From positions 7,351,896 through 7,415,895 of the forward strand of contig OY992837.1 in assembly GCA_963921425.1 (NCBI GenBank): a stretch of 64,000 bases of DNA, read 5' to 3'. Both the position numbers and the translations under genes were made by a program. The DNA comes from Dryas octopetala (lineage: Eukaryota > Streptophyta > Magnoliopsida > Rosales > Rosaceae). The notes beneath the pieces were generated by a model that was given only the letters and a program-made list of their open reading frames with translations, ran no database searches and was not told where the DNA came from. This document shows, in pieces, positions 22,931 through 35,291 of this stretch (positions are counted from its first letter, which is position 1; each line of letters opens with the position of its first letter).

Positions 22931-24071
22931 ATCAGCTTTTTACTCTCTTTGCGGCCTATCAGATTTTTTTACTGAACACACTCTTGTAAATAAATAAAAA
23001 AGTAAATGATTTGAGGGTCTATTTTACACTTTTTTTCATTATTTTCAAATGTTAAAAAGGTCAACTCTATCCCTGGCAAAAAAAAAAAAGGTCAACTCTA
23101 TGATAAATAAATTCATCTTATAGAAAAAAATGCTCTTAAATTGACCAAAAAAAAGGGGCAGCTAAGTGCACATAAAGCACTATTTGATATTAATTTTGCA
23201 ACAATGAACATGACAGGTTGATGTGACTTTAAGGATTATTTTGTGTGTCTTATCTTATTTTTTTTTATAAACTTTTAACATATTTATGTAAGAAAAAAAT
23301 TATAAATATCATGTTATGTCTGCGTGTTTTTCCATTAAGATGGGCCATCACCGATTTTTTGAGGATGGGCCAACTTATCATGATACTTTCTTTAATGGCC
23401 TAAAAACACCCTAAATAAAATTAATTTTCCTTATTTATAATTTTTTAATAAAATTAATAGTGTTTTTCTGTTGTTGTAACAGCCACCACTGTATAATCCA
23501 CTCATATTACAGGGAATTTGGTGTTACAGTCGCACAGAAAAAAAATTCTCTAGGAGCTGATCATCTTGGGGTGCCCTTCTTTTCAGCCATGTACAATTTC
23601 GTAGATAGATTGTGTCATTTTTAAATTCATGTTTTGGACTCGTATTGAAGATTTTCAACCCAAAAGAGACAAGTAAATGACCCATCGATCAAGATATAGC
23701 TAATGAAAAATAAAGAAGTAAAGAACCACCAGTTATAGCAGAGAATCCAAGTCCGTTATAGTAATGTAATTGTAGCGAACTGTGAGATTCAAACTAGTAC
23801 AAAGTCAATTTCTATTTGACCATTTTGTTCATAACAACATATTGTCAATATTTTCCTCCATTTATAGGGGGCTTCGCCAGTTACCAGCATCTACAATCTT
23901 GTATTGTTTTTCTTTTCCTGATCCTTTTATTCCCTTCCAAATGCCAGTTGCATGATCTCCTTGTTCCATTGACATTTTGAAGCATCAGAAGACGCGATCA
24001 ACTTGAGTTCAGGGGTGGATTAACTCAGGCATTTGAAGCATCAGAAGACAGTACTTGAGCCACCACCACCT
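22931..24071. other. spacer between two minus-strand genes
   Basis: AT-rich, several A runs, no gene recognised. It contains the promoter of the thioredoxin-like gene and the 3' end of the FAD-synthase-like gene. Confidence 0.45.
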
Positions 24072-27000
24072 TCAACTCGAGTGGATTGAAGTGAAAGCCC
24101 CCGGATGGACCTTCTTGCACATTACTTCTATGGCTGATTCAATTCGATCTTGGTCCTGCAACCAAATTTCTTAAAAGAGTTACTTTCATTGGCACAACAT
24201 CAAAAATTTAATTGCATATTTGAAAGCTTGGGAACTGTTCTTGTACCTTGCCCTCAAAATAAATTATAAGAGGATCACGTCTTGATTTGCGATGACACCC
24301 TTGATGTTTCACATGGAAGATCACAATTGGAATGAGATACAATATATCATGTTCTCCTGATAATCTACAGTTTCCAAAAAACGCACTTACCAATGTATAG
24401 GTCTGGAAATTCAAGGCAAAGTTTTGACAGAGGTTGAGCAATTTCTACCTGCATTTTCAACAAAAAAAAGTGAGGAAAAGAAAAAAAAAAAAGATGATTA
24501 CACAAACAGTATTGTATCAATATTTTTTATGCATATCAAAATTAACTGAATGCTAATACTACTGTCTATGTTTGACACTAGAGAGATTCCAGAATTTCTA
24601 AGAATATGTGAGCTTCTCAAATTACCCAACTCAGGACTTCCATGTCCAACATTCAGAAAGATGGATATAAGATCCTCATGATTGTGTGGGCATGTTAATT
24701 TTACCCCACCACACAAAAAGGCACACCACTTATCACTCCTAGTATTAGCAAAAATGTCTATAGGTTCATCTCAGAGATCATAGTTGCATCCATGAATGGA
24801 ATGACGATATGGTAAATGGGCCAAGAATATAGTATAAGCATCATATATTTGCAGTAAGAGGGTTATGATTATAATCTACGTGCCTAAAATATATTTGCAG
24901 CACCAGGGCACAAAATTTTTTATGTTAAAAATTCATATGCTGTCATGGAAGCTACACTATGAAAGGTGAGAAAAATTAGGGAAGCAAAATCACTCTTGGG
25001 AGAAGAACAACTAATCAACATTGGGGGGAGACGGAGCAAGCAATGCTCCAGATTTCTTGAAAGAATAATAATCAAATAGGCTCTCACATCACTCTCCAGG
25101 CTAACAGTAAATTCTTTAGTATTAGCAGGGATTGCAATATGTAAGTATGTATAGTATATGTACACCCACCAAAACTCAAGACGTTGATTTATTGACAGCA
25201 TCATGGAATAATAAACTACATACATCTGTCAGACTTGTTGTCAGGCGCTTAGATACAAATGGTTGCATCATTATTAATGTGCCACTGGATCTCATTAGTT
25301 CAATCAGACAGTTCCACTCCTCGTCCAGCTCCAATACATTTGTTGCCGTAAGGATTATTACATTTTTACACTTGATCTACAAGGATCAATCAATGGATAC
25401 TATATAATTAGTACTTCATTAATCAAAGCATCCATATGCGCACGTATCCAAAAAGAAAGACATAAATAGTTTTTGCTAGTTGAAGCCTCAATACAGTGTT
25501 CTTAAATTCTAGCTAACCAGAGATACAAGAAACATAACTATCATATGCGAGCTTCCAGGCACATACCAAAGGGACACGCAGCTTTTCGTGATGCAATAAT
25601 TCAGTAATACCTTCGGGCAACAGAGCCATCTGAGAAGGAAAAGACAAGGATAAGGTCAAAATCATGCTGTAAAGACTCTAGCACTATATTACACGTAAAA
25701 TAACAATTGATGCTTGATGGGAACATAGTACACAAAAGGTAACAACCACCAGAAGATGAAAACATGATGAGATCATGCTATCATAGGATTGCAGAACTCA
25801 AAAATAAGAAATTCTTGACAATGAAGTACCTCATTCCGGTCACCAGTGCATTGATCACCTATAAGATGCCTCAGATATTCTTCAAATTCTTCATCAGGAG
25901 CCTAAATTAATGAAAATTGACCAACCCAAACATAGTTAGTGGACAACCACAAAACTGGCACAAATTAGGACATGTCAATGATATTCCTATGAACACCATT
26001 ATACTAGTACATGATAACATGAAGCTTGCAGGGTCAAAGATTTCCTTTTTCCAAGAATGAAGGACTAATAGACTCAATGGCATATCAGTATTTGGTGCTT
26101 TAGAAAGTTCACTTAAAAAAACGTACCAGACGAACCCCAAAAGCCTTTGCAACACCTGCCAAAGTAACATCTGAATGCAGTGGGCCTACCCCTCCATATA
26201 TAAATACCTTGTCAAGTAATAATTGTATGAAGAATCAGAACCAAGAAAGGCAAAACCCAAACATTTCATCACCAGAAAACCACCAAAAGAACTCTCCAAC
26301 AAATTGTAACGATGTACCATATCATTAGTTGATTGTCGTCGCTCGACTTCTTCGGCCACAGAATCTATCTGTTACCAAAAGAATGTCATAAAAGATGAAA
26401 ATGTAAGGTGATTTGAATAAAATGCATGTTTCAAGTTCCATATGTAACTGCACATCCATCATGGCAGTGACTTACATTGATACAAACAGGTACAATTGTT
26501 AAAAAAACAGTAACTAGGCCAAACTATGTTTTATTAAATTTTATTTCATGACAGTAACTCACATCGTTTCGAATGACAGAAGTTTGTGATACCGACCAAC
26601 CAATGGAATGGAGCTTTCTACACAGCAAAGGCCCCAATTGATCCTCAACAGTGCCAGACCTGAGCTATCAAACAGATAAAAACAGAACAAATAACTTCAG
26701 CAATAACATTGAGTAGAATAAAAGGTTTAGACCAGATACTAAGCAATAGGACTTACAGAATCTCATCCCCCACAGCGATGGCTGAGGCCATGAGTAAGCT
26801 ACTCTTATGTAAGTCCACACTGTTAAGACCATTGATAACAGCAGGCAAATGCCCACAAACTGAAGGAGGAACTTTTTTAACTCTCCCTGCTCTCTCTAAT
26901 CTTCCATCAGAAAGCAAATATGCAGGCCTAAATACTTCTTTGCTTCCGGAGGAATTGTTAATGCACAATAATGCATTTGGAACTGTATCATATACACTTC

Positions 27001-29982
27001 CAATTGAAGTATAACTGTGAAAATGAAGAAAATAACAAAACCAATCGGTTGAATATGACTAAATTATCATAATCAGAATGAAATCAAATGACAAATATAA
27101 TATCTGCATCAGCCACAAACTTGTAAAACTTAAAAGTATGGCTAGCACCAAGAAAAGCCAAGCATAAGAAGCAACAGTTCAAGCCACATAGAGAAAGTAT
27201 TACCCTTGATCATAAAGACTGCAGTATGGAACCTTGCAAGTTAAGAGAAAGGCCCACACATCTCTGCAACGGAACACATGGAAGTCAAACCTTTTGAGTT
27301 TAGAGCAAGTGGAAAACAAACATTTCCTCTTCATTAGCATCACCATGAGCATTCATGGAGATAGAGATAATAAACAAATTAGTCCCACACAAAAGTTGAG
27401 TATCTATGTAAGAATGGCACTTGAGAACAAAAAAAAGTTGTTCCCAATTTACTAAGCCATCATTAGATGCAACCAGAAGCTAAACAGATTTGACAGAAAA
27501 TGAAATATTAAAAACCCTTTGCGAAATCCACTATGACCGTCACAAGAAAGATGATTATTCCTCCAGCCATATTGAAATGACAGAAAAGCTCCTTACGGAA
27601 GAAATGAACTTGGCGTACTCGGTACTCCTGCAGTATATATCTCCCTAGAATTTTTAGGCAATGCCCTACAACTAGTGTCACGAAGTGCTACAGAGCTTTC
27701 TTTTTGGCTCAAGCTATCATAGGCAATGAGTTTGTGTGAATATGCTTTCATATGACTTTGAAAGCCCTCCTATTGCATTGAACACTTGTTAGTCAATACC
27801 GAGTAGTAGAACTATTTTCCCGTGGCTTATGCAGGGCTTTTATTGTTTCCCAGTAAGTGAAAATTTTATCTAAAGAAATATTTATAGAAACTCCAAATTT
27901 TCTTTTGTTGTAGGAGTAAAGCACAATGGAGACAACTTTGCTCTCTAACGGCCCTTTCCATTTGCCAAAGAGAAAGTAAATAGAAGAGAGAGCATATGGT
28001 ACATGAACAAACCTGTATGACCAATCCAAGATAGGATTCACCCTCATGAAAGGTGGCCATCCAGGTGAACTAGGAGAGAACTGTTCTTGCCCTACCTTCA
28101 AGATTGAAAAATTCTCAAAAGTTAAGACATCTTTATCAGAAAACTTAGGAAAATAATCTAACAGCCAGAGATACGTCTACAATATGATTGTGTCTTTTCT
28201 GATATAGAAAATCAAAGTACCGCAGTAGGATCACCCATTCGGACACCAAGGAAAATAGCTCTGATTGGTTTGGCTTTTAGTAACGCCTCCAAACCAGACT
28301 TGAAATCTGAGCAAATGATATCCAATTGCATACCATAGCTGCTTAAATAAGAATATGTCAATCAAAGGCTAGATTCTCCAACATTTAATAGGCTTAGTAA
28401 AAGTAAATAAATTAATTAAAATCTTATAATCTTGCTAAACCTAGAAACCTTATGAAAGTACAATGACATTTAAAGACAAAATAAACAACAAGGGGAAAAA
28501 GGGGAGCATCTCTCACGTATCGGCTGTATCATAAGTAAAAGAGTTGATTTCAGGGAAAGCAGATGGGCCCTCAAAATATATTGTTCGGACTGGAAAATCT
28601 TTTACACCCCCATTAGAACAGCTTTGCTCCCCTTTATGTAAAAAGTAGCCAGCCCTAAGTAGGTGCAGCAAAACCTACATAACAAAGTTATTACTATCAA
28701 TGAGACAGAAGACAATTCATAGATCACGTAAGAAAATCAATTGAAAACTTACAGTTGAATCCTTTCCCCCATTGAAGCTGAAGGCGACCTCTTCAATACT
28801 GTTGAGGACAAAAAATCAGTACTTTCATATAGAGCAGGGTGTTAAAATTTCAATTTTTCAACGGTGGAGTTCGAATGTGATATACCGAACTTCAAGGTAT
28901 CTAAAGTGCAGGAGCACCTCAAGAGCATTCATTCATTTCTATTCATTTTATTATGTTATTAATTTCCTATATAGTTTACTTCAATTAATCATATAATGAT
29001 TTTTAAACTCAATGTCTGTCATTAAGCAAGGAAAGAGTATTTGGCACAAACAATGACAAATAATTATTGTTAAAGGGAGGTGTGATTTAGGACATTTTGG
29101 TTTAGTCCAACCTTTGTGCCATTAATGTTATCATATTGCCCAAATCACCAGCAACACGTGGTGTATACATCTAAAGAATCATGAAGGGATAGTGACAATC
29201 GACAAGTACTGACAATCAACAAGTACCGACAATCAACAAGTACCGACAATCAACAAATTCATCACTTAGATTTGAATAAGTATAATTACAAGATACATAG
29301 ACACATCCATATCCAAATATTTGCCTGTCTTTTACAAATCAAAACCCTATCAGGATTTAACTAACCTCCCCATTTGTTTTCCTTTTCATTATATTGTAGG
29401 TTTAGCACCTCACAACAAGAGCATTACTTGATACAAAACTAAACATGTCACAAAAATCAAACACAATGCTGTGGTGTCCGCATTGAATTCAATTATGAAA
29501 GATACAAAGGGGAAGGTAAAACAATTATAGCGAATATGAAGGGGAGCAGAAATATTTGTCACAGCAGAATTGATACAGAGGTTTTAGCTCAATCCCTTTC
29601 ATTCATGAGAAAATGTACTAAAATTGAAAAGAAAGTAAATGATTTTTATAGAGTTCACTAAATGGAAATTTATAGGTGCACCAACTGGCTTTGTTACAAG
29701 TTACAGCCACTTGATTCAGTTTGAACACGCTCTGCATATTTCTTAAGAACTAAAGAACCTAACCGAGGATTAAAGCCTCTTGACCCATAAAAATCAGTAC
29801 CCAGTTTAGAAAACATACATGAAACTGGAAAAATAACAAAAACAAAAACAAATGACCACAAGGGAACAAAGAAGAACTTACGAGTATAGCGCAAGAGTTC
29901 TCTGAATAACAAAGATAGCATTGTTGTACTTGGTCTTAAGCCTTCGATCATCACACTCTCTGATTGCTTTTTCAATCTCCAT
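24072..29982 (-). CDS. FAD synthase-like: N-terminal PAPS-reductase/PP-loop domain + C-terminal molybdopterin-binding domain, 511 aa
   Basis: Sixteen coding exons (minus): 29982-29882, 28798-28753, 28674-28517, 28338-28221, 28095-28013, 27263-27204, 27014-26757, 26659-26563, 26368-26318, 26207-26127, 25901-25830, 25629-25567, 25376-25224, 24448-24391, 24299-24247, 24155-24072; 1536 nt in frame. Residues 1-190 form a PAPS-reductase-like ATP pyrophosphatase domain with PP-loop SFNGGKDST (41-49), GVRMGDPTA, and the region between [14 protein letters not shown] and [13 protein letters not shown], as in eukaryotic Fad1/FLAD1-type FAD synthases. Residues about 265-445 resemble the MoaB/MogA-type domain ([26 protein letters not shown]). 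The start [16 protein letters not shown] follows a leader intron (29988-30201). The expected reaction is FMN + ATP -> FAD, probably cytosolic; this is inferred from family. Arabidopsis At5g03430 is recalled as the counterpart. Confidence 0.88.
29193..29260. repeat. 17-bp tandem repeat, four copies
   Basis: Unit YGACAATCAACAAGTAC repeated four times head to tail inside intron 1 of the FAD-synthase-like gene, with one to four mismatches between copies. Confidence 0.9.
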
Positions 29983-29987
29983 CTGCC

Positions 29988-30201
29988 CTGAGACACAAAA
30001 ATCAAATACACAATTATCAAACACTAAAAAACCAAACAAATGGGCTTCCATAGATTTAACAAATTTGCTTCTTTCTGAAAAATAAAGCAAATGGGTATTC
30101 TTGAATAACACAAATTTGGCCTCTTCAACCAAATTCAGCAAAAGGGTTTCAAAAAATTGAACAAATTTTGCTGTCTTTGCTTAGCAATGCCGAAATCTCA
30201 C
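29988..30201 (-). other. leader intron of the FAD-synthase-like gene
   Basis: Donor CCAG/GTGAG and acceptor GTCTCAG/GGCAG, 5 nt before the start codon, indicate an intron in the 5' UTR. The upstream leader exon lies at about 30202-30300. Confidence 0.55.
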
Positions 30202-30299
30202 CTGGTAATACTAGTCTTAGAAGAAATGAAAACCTTGGAAGAGGAAGCTGGTAAATAAAGCTCAAACTGAATGAGAGTATGAGACTATACTATGGAATT

Positions 30300-32543
30300 T
30301 GCAAGTTGTGTTGAATCAAAACAAGTTTGGGTGAGTAATAGTTTGGGAGTATTAAGTGTATGATGGATGCCACAGGTTGTTTATCTATGAAACGGGTGTT
30401 GTTCTATTTGGCATATAATATCAACGCTTCGCGCACAGCCAAGGTAGCTGTTGCAAGCAAATGCGATGAACCGGATCGGGACGTTATAGTCTCTAATAAT
30501 AATAATATTCTCCAGTAACTTATTCCGTAAAGCATCTTTATTAAATTTCTATGTTTTGAGGAGACATAGAAAAATGAAAAATCTATGAAATATAAAAAAT
30601 AGTGATCAATAGTTCGATACCTAAAATAGAGTAATTTTTCAATCTAACTGTCACACATAATATTATATCCTTAAAAATTATAAATTCATGGATTAGAGTA
30701 TGTTAAATTTTTTTCTAAATTTAAATTTGATAAAAAATGATATAAAATACAGTTCCAATTATTTTTAAAAATCTTTCTAAATTTGGGATTTTTCTAAAAA
30801 AATTTCAAAATAAAATTGAATGGATGGGGCTCCACCAATAGTCGGATTTTAGACTAGTAATCCAAACAAAAAAAAAATTTAGGGCTCTAAGTGATGCATA
30901 TTCATTTTGAACGGAGAAAGAATGTATATTTCACACATTTTTTTTTTATTATCAACAATTGATATTCATAAGATTTGAACTCAATATCTTCTTCCACACA
31001 AAAGAGAATCTAGGGGCCACACTAAACAAAATGGTTATTGGCATATATTTCACATCTTATATTTATTTATTTTTCATTTAAATATTGTCAAAGTTAAGTA
31101 GATCGCGTCTGAATTTGTAATTATAGAATAAGAAAAAACATATGCAATTTAAAAATACTGTAGACAAGAATGAATTTAATCAAAATTTCTGATTCTATGT
31201 ACTTGTAATTTTAAAGATAATTATGACCATAATGATTCTTTTGGTGTTATGTTGCCGCCATCACCGTCATAACAACCATGGAATCATGACAGATTTGGTC
31301 GCATCACTACAAATTTATCATATCCATTGTAGAACATCACGACTAGTTGTAGTGGCAAAATCGGTCGCAGTCCGCAGATAGAGACTAACACTCGTGAGTA
31401 CAAAATTTACTTGCAAACTTTTTTTTTTTTGTATAAATTAATCCCAAGGACAAAAAATTCAAGGTTTATAACTGGAAATCTAGCCAAATAAAAAATTAAG
31501 TTAAAAGCCCAATCTATTCGCATTTGCGGGACTGGACGTCGAAAACAAGCTACTGAGTGCTTGGCCACCGAGAGCTCAGTATTCTTGCCGAGAGTTCGAT
31601 GGACGCAAATGCATCCTCCATCTGCAGATTTTAGGTTACAAATACATCTTTTTTAAGTTGTAGATGTCTCTTTTTAGTTGGAGATGCAACTTTTTAGGTT
31701 GTATATGACAGTTTTTAGGTTGTAAAGGCATGTTTTAGGTTGCAGATGCAGAAATGAAGTTGCAGATTTGCAAGTGCCGAGCGCTCAGTAGGATTTTTGT
31801 TCTGCAACTTAACTTTTGGGTCACGTAGACTTAGACTTATATTTCTTTCTCATTTTGGGTTTTTACTTAAAACACCTTCTTCTTTTTTTCTCTCTATGAT
31901 TCACCTCTAATTGGCCAACCATGGCCACACTAAAAGCAAAAATGTTGCCAAAGCCAAATTCGTTTGGCCTTATGATTAAGTTTCTAAGGTTTGGTAATAA
32001 ATTTTCTAGTGAGTGGAAAGGTATTTGAATATGTGAGGGAGAGTAAAAAAATGGATTAAGATAAAGATAAATTGATAATTTGATTCTCCATGATGTAATC
32101 ATCAAAGAAGATAAAATCATAAAACTTAGAAAAAATATCAAAAGAGGTATTTTTCAACCCAACAAAAGAAAAGAAAAAAAAAAAAACCTCAAAGAGAATC
32201 GTTTTTTCTTTTTTGCCATCTCAGAAAGAATAGTCAAATATCAATATTTATGCCATTTTACTTGTTTTAAAAAAGAGGTCTCTCAAAAGTCAGAACCACT
32301 GTTCGAGAATAAGCATTGCCTCTTGATCTCATTTAAATTCCCCAAATGGCATTAAGCATCAATCAAGCAAGGCAGGGCATGTCCCAATGGTATTAACCAA
32401 AAGGTGGAAGTCTGATTGCCATGATGCAAATGTGAGATGTCCTGTCTTGAGCCATGCAAACAAAACAAATGAAAACTGAAAAGGCAGAGAATACACTAAC
32501 CTTTAGTGTGTGCGTGTGTGTATGTGAGAGAGAGCGAGAGACA
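30300..32543. other. intergenic spacer with a minisatellite
   Basis: No gene recognised. It includes the promoter of the FAD-synthase-like gene at its left end. AT-rich except around 31.5-31.8 kb (separate entry). Confidence 0.45.
31615..31765. repeat. about 20-bp degenerate minisatellite flanked by short inverted repeats
   Basis: Around six imperfect copies of a unit like TTTTTAGGTTGTAGATGCA. The array is bracketed by an inverted pair: CTACTGAGTGCTTGGC at about 31550 and GCCGAGCGCTCAGTAG at about 31777. This arrangement looks like the inside of a small TIR element, but no target duplication was found. Confidence 0.65.
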
Positions 32544-32552
32544 AGCCAAAGG

Positions 32553-32874
32553 CAGGGGTGGAATTCTTAGCCGAAAAACCTAAACTGACCAACTATCAAC
32601 CGATCAGTTGCTAACCGGTTCGACAGTTGTGTGGGAGTATTCGATATCAGTTGTTCAATCGAATCGTTAAACTCTAAACCCTAAACCCTAAACCCTAAAC
32701 CCTAAACCACCAATACTCTCGAATCACACCGCCTGCCAAAACCAATCGACCACAAGTAGTCAGTCACTAACTTCCATCGATTCAGCATCGGTCCTCCTTT
32801 GAGGCATCCTTCCTCCCGTCAATTCGATGTCAGTTTCTCTAAATCGGTTCGGTTACCGACTGAATTTCACCCTT
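32553..32874. mobile_element. Ac/Ds-like hAT element, 322 bp, with internal telomere repeats
   Basis: Begins CAGGGGTGGAATTC and, read from the other strand at its right end, AAGGGTGAAATTCAGTCGGT. Maize Ac/Ds ends are (C/T)AGGGATGAAA with subterminal GGTCGGTAACGG-like motifs, and both features are visible here (right-end subterminal GTCGGTAACCG). It is flanked by the exact direct repeat AGCCAAAGG at 32544-32552 and 32875-32883, which covers the 8-bp duplication expected for hAT plus one matching base. No coding capacity. The middle contains five perfect copies of the plant telomere heptamer. Confidence 0.8.
32674..32708. repeat. interstitial telomeric repeat, (CTAAACC)5
   Basis: Five perfect tandem copies of the plant telomere unit (TTTAGGG on the other strand), preceded by a partial copy. 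They lie inside the hAT-like element at 32553-32874, so this is not a chromosome end. Confidence 0.97.
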
Positions 32875-32883
32875 AGCCAAAGG

Positions 32884-33648
32884 TTTCCACATAAGCTCAA
32901 CTAAAGTCGCTTGACATTTCCAACTTGATTGCTCATATAGTCATAAACTAGAGATGTACAACGAACGTGCTGGGCTCATTCGTGCTTCGTGCCTGGTTCG
33001 GACCAGTTTGACCTAATTATCTTAAATCTTAAGTCCAGCTTGATCCATAACATGTCGTGTCAAGCTCATGCCAATTTATTCATCTTTAATTGCCAATTTT
33101 TTTGAAAATATTTTATCATTAATATTTTTTTATAAAATTGTTTCTATGTGTGGCAATATTCCAATTGTACAATGATTATAAGTGAAAAATTAATTTCCCT
33201 CTAATTTTATTGAGACAATGTTAAACAATTATAAAAAATTAATTAATTTAAAATTTTTAAATAAATAATTGGGTCGGCCTAGACCGTTATGGACAAAGTT
33301 GGGCTTAAGATTTAAGATAATTGGTTAATTGAGAAAAATTAATATAAATAAGCCGGCCCAAGCCCATCACTGTGCATAAAAATTAATATCGAATGGAAAC
33401 TACAGAATCTGATTAGTTGATTACACAATTGCTTAGCTGTCATTAACAAATATGCTAAGATTAAATGGATCTCTACATGTAATCCATATCTCCAAGAAAG
33501 ATGCCGGTTTGCGCAATCAGGAACAAGAAAACCAGCTCAAGCTTCTGTTAATAGATTTCAGGTAATAGGTTTGCTTCATCATCAATAAGCACAAACAAAA
33601 CTGTGCAAAATTCTTACTGTGCAGAAAGAGCACGGGATATCCAATCAT
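32884..33648. other. intergenic, nothing recognised
   Basis: AT-rich spacer downstream of the DUF4050-like gene; no feature found. Confidence 0.4.
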
Positions 33649-35277
33649 CTAGTCATAGAGGCCTTCTTCGTGCCAGATATCAACTAAAAAATCCACCATC
33701 TCCTGCATAGCCCACCAATTCATAATGTTCGCATCAACATCATCCAAAGCAACAATCAAAATGAAAGCAACAGAGAAACTTACTGCTAAAGGTATGGGCT
33801 CCTGAAAAGGTTCGGTAGATAAGAGAAGTTCCTCATACGTTGTGGTCCAGCTGAAAAAGAAGATTCCTTGATTACTTTCCTCTGTAAATTGCAATTCCAT
33901 TACACGAATAAATGACAGAAGTAAGCATGATCAATAAAATGATAGCACCCAACAACTGCAACTTTGGGAGCAAATGATTCTCTCACTTACAATGCAATAC
34001 ATTTCTTTCCAATCTTGGAATACAAGTGAATTGTATGCTTTTTTTTCTTTTATCATTTTTTCTTCTTCATGAGCACAAATATTTTTAAGTAGAGATGCCA
34101 ATTTATTTTCCTCAAGGTCCATCCTTTGCATGAAAATATGTCAAGTAGCTCTGGCAAAATAACATAATGCAACTCCCATGCCAGATTTCAAATTCAATTG
34201 TAGAACAGCTCACCAAAATGAAAAAGAAATAGAAATAGAAATAGAAAAATAAATAAAGTTGATGGGAAATACAATATAGGCTTCACAAGAGACTATTTGG
34301 TTCAAAAATTACATAACAGTTAAAAATCACTGATGATGGGGAAGTCCCCTGCCACCGACCTTCTCTTATTTAAAAGATTCCCAGTTCAACAAACGGGGAC
34401 ACAAATATAGATGAATGCTTCAGTATTCCCCTACATTATTGTCTATTAGCCTATGCCTCAACTAAACCAGGAGTATTTGGTAGATCTAGTGAATAAATGA
34501 AATCGATATAAAATATCAGGAATGACCAAAGAACTGATGCAGTCTATTGGTATTTAAACCATCAATGTGGCCGAAAAATTAGAAATGCGTACCTCATAAT
34601 TGGTTCTCTTGGAGCTCTTCGCGATTTCTGAGACTGATCACCAACCCATTCTCTTCTTCTCTCATGCCAAGCTATCTCAGCTGCATTTTAATGTCATCCA
34701 TGTTATTGAAAGAATAAAATACCACTCCACAAGATTCTAATCAAGAAGAGGAGGCATACAGTTACCCAAAAGTGTGTAATATGACTTTCAAGCAGTAGTC
34801 AACGTCTGAAGCTGGATGATAGTAATAACTTACTCAAGAAAGTTCTTCAAATCACAGATAAACAATTTCTTTTAAGTTTTGGAGGAAAGTTCTCATCTAT
34901 TATGCTTCTAACATGTCATATCATATCATGCACCACACTACTAACATCAAACTGCAACAACCACCATTATTTGACACCACAATTCAGCGAAACTCTTAGG
35001 GATAAAAGGGTTCTGTTATAAGGTTTGACCACACTTCATACCGACTTGTATCGGAAGTAGACTCATTGTTGTGGTCAGGGAGGAAAATTGGGTTTTGTAA
35101 CAAAAAGTTCATTCTTTTTGGGGCTGATTTCGGGGAAAGAGACATACCATGATTAATAAAGACTTCTATCTCAGTAGGCTTCTCTCTAATAGCAACATTT
35201 GAAGCATCTGAAAGTTGACTTTCATGGGAATTAGAATTGCTACCATTGATTTCCATTCTTCCCAGACTGGCAACCAT
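33649..35277 (-). CDS. small DUF4050-like plant protein, 112 aa
   Basis: Four coding exons (minus): 35277-35148, 34680-34593, 33850-33784, 33702-33649 (339 nt, phases consistent). After a variable Ser/Asn-rich N-terminus comes the conserved core IAWHERRREWVGDQSQKSRR, then a segment with SWTTTYEELL and EPIPLAEMVDFLVDIWHEEG, ending GLYD. This core is what I recall from the plant DUF4050/gag1-1 family, whose biochemical role is unknown; the family name is tentative but the conservation pattern is clear. No signal peptide or membrane segment is seen, so it is probably soluble. A second in-frame ATG 7 codons downstream could be used instead. A non-coding first exon lies at about 36596-36735, separated by a 1.3-kb leader intron (35292-36595). 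Confidence 0.72.
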
Positions 35278-35291
35278 CGCCTTCTAAACCA

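Noticed and set aside
31270..31380. CACTACAA / TTGTAGTG pair suggesting a CACTA transposon
   Set aside because: The spacing is tiny, the inner sequences do not form matching inverted repeats, and there is no 3-bp duplication.
32674..32708. Telomere repeats as a sign of a chromosome end or assembly join
   Set aside because: Only five units, embedded in a transposon with intact flanking duplication and normal sequence on both sides.
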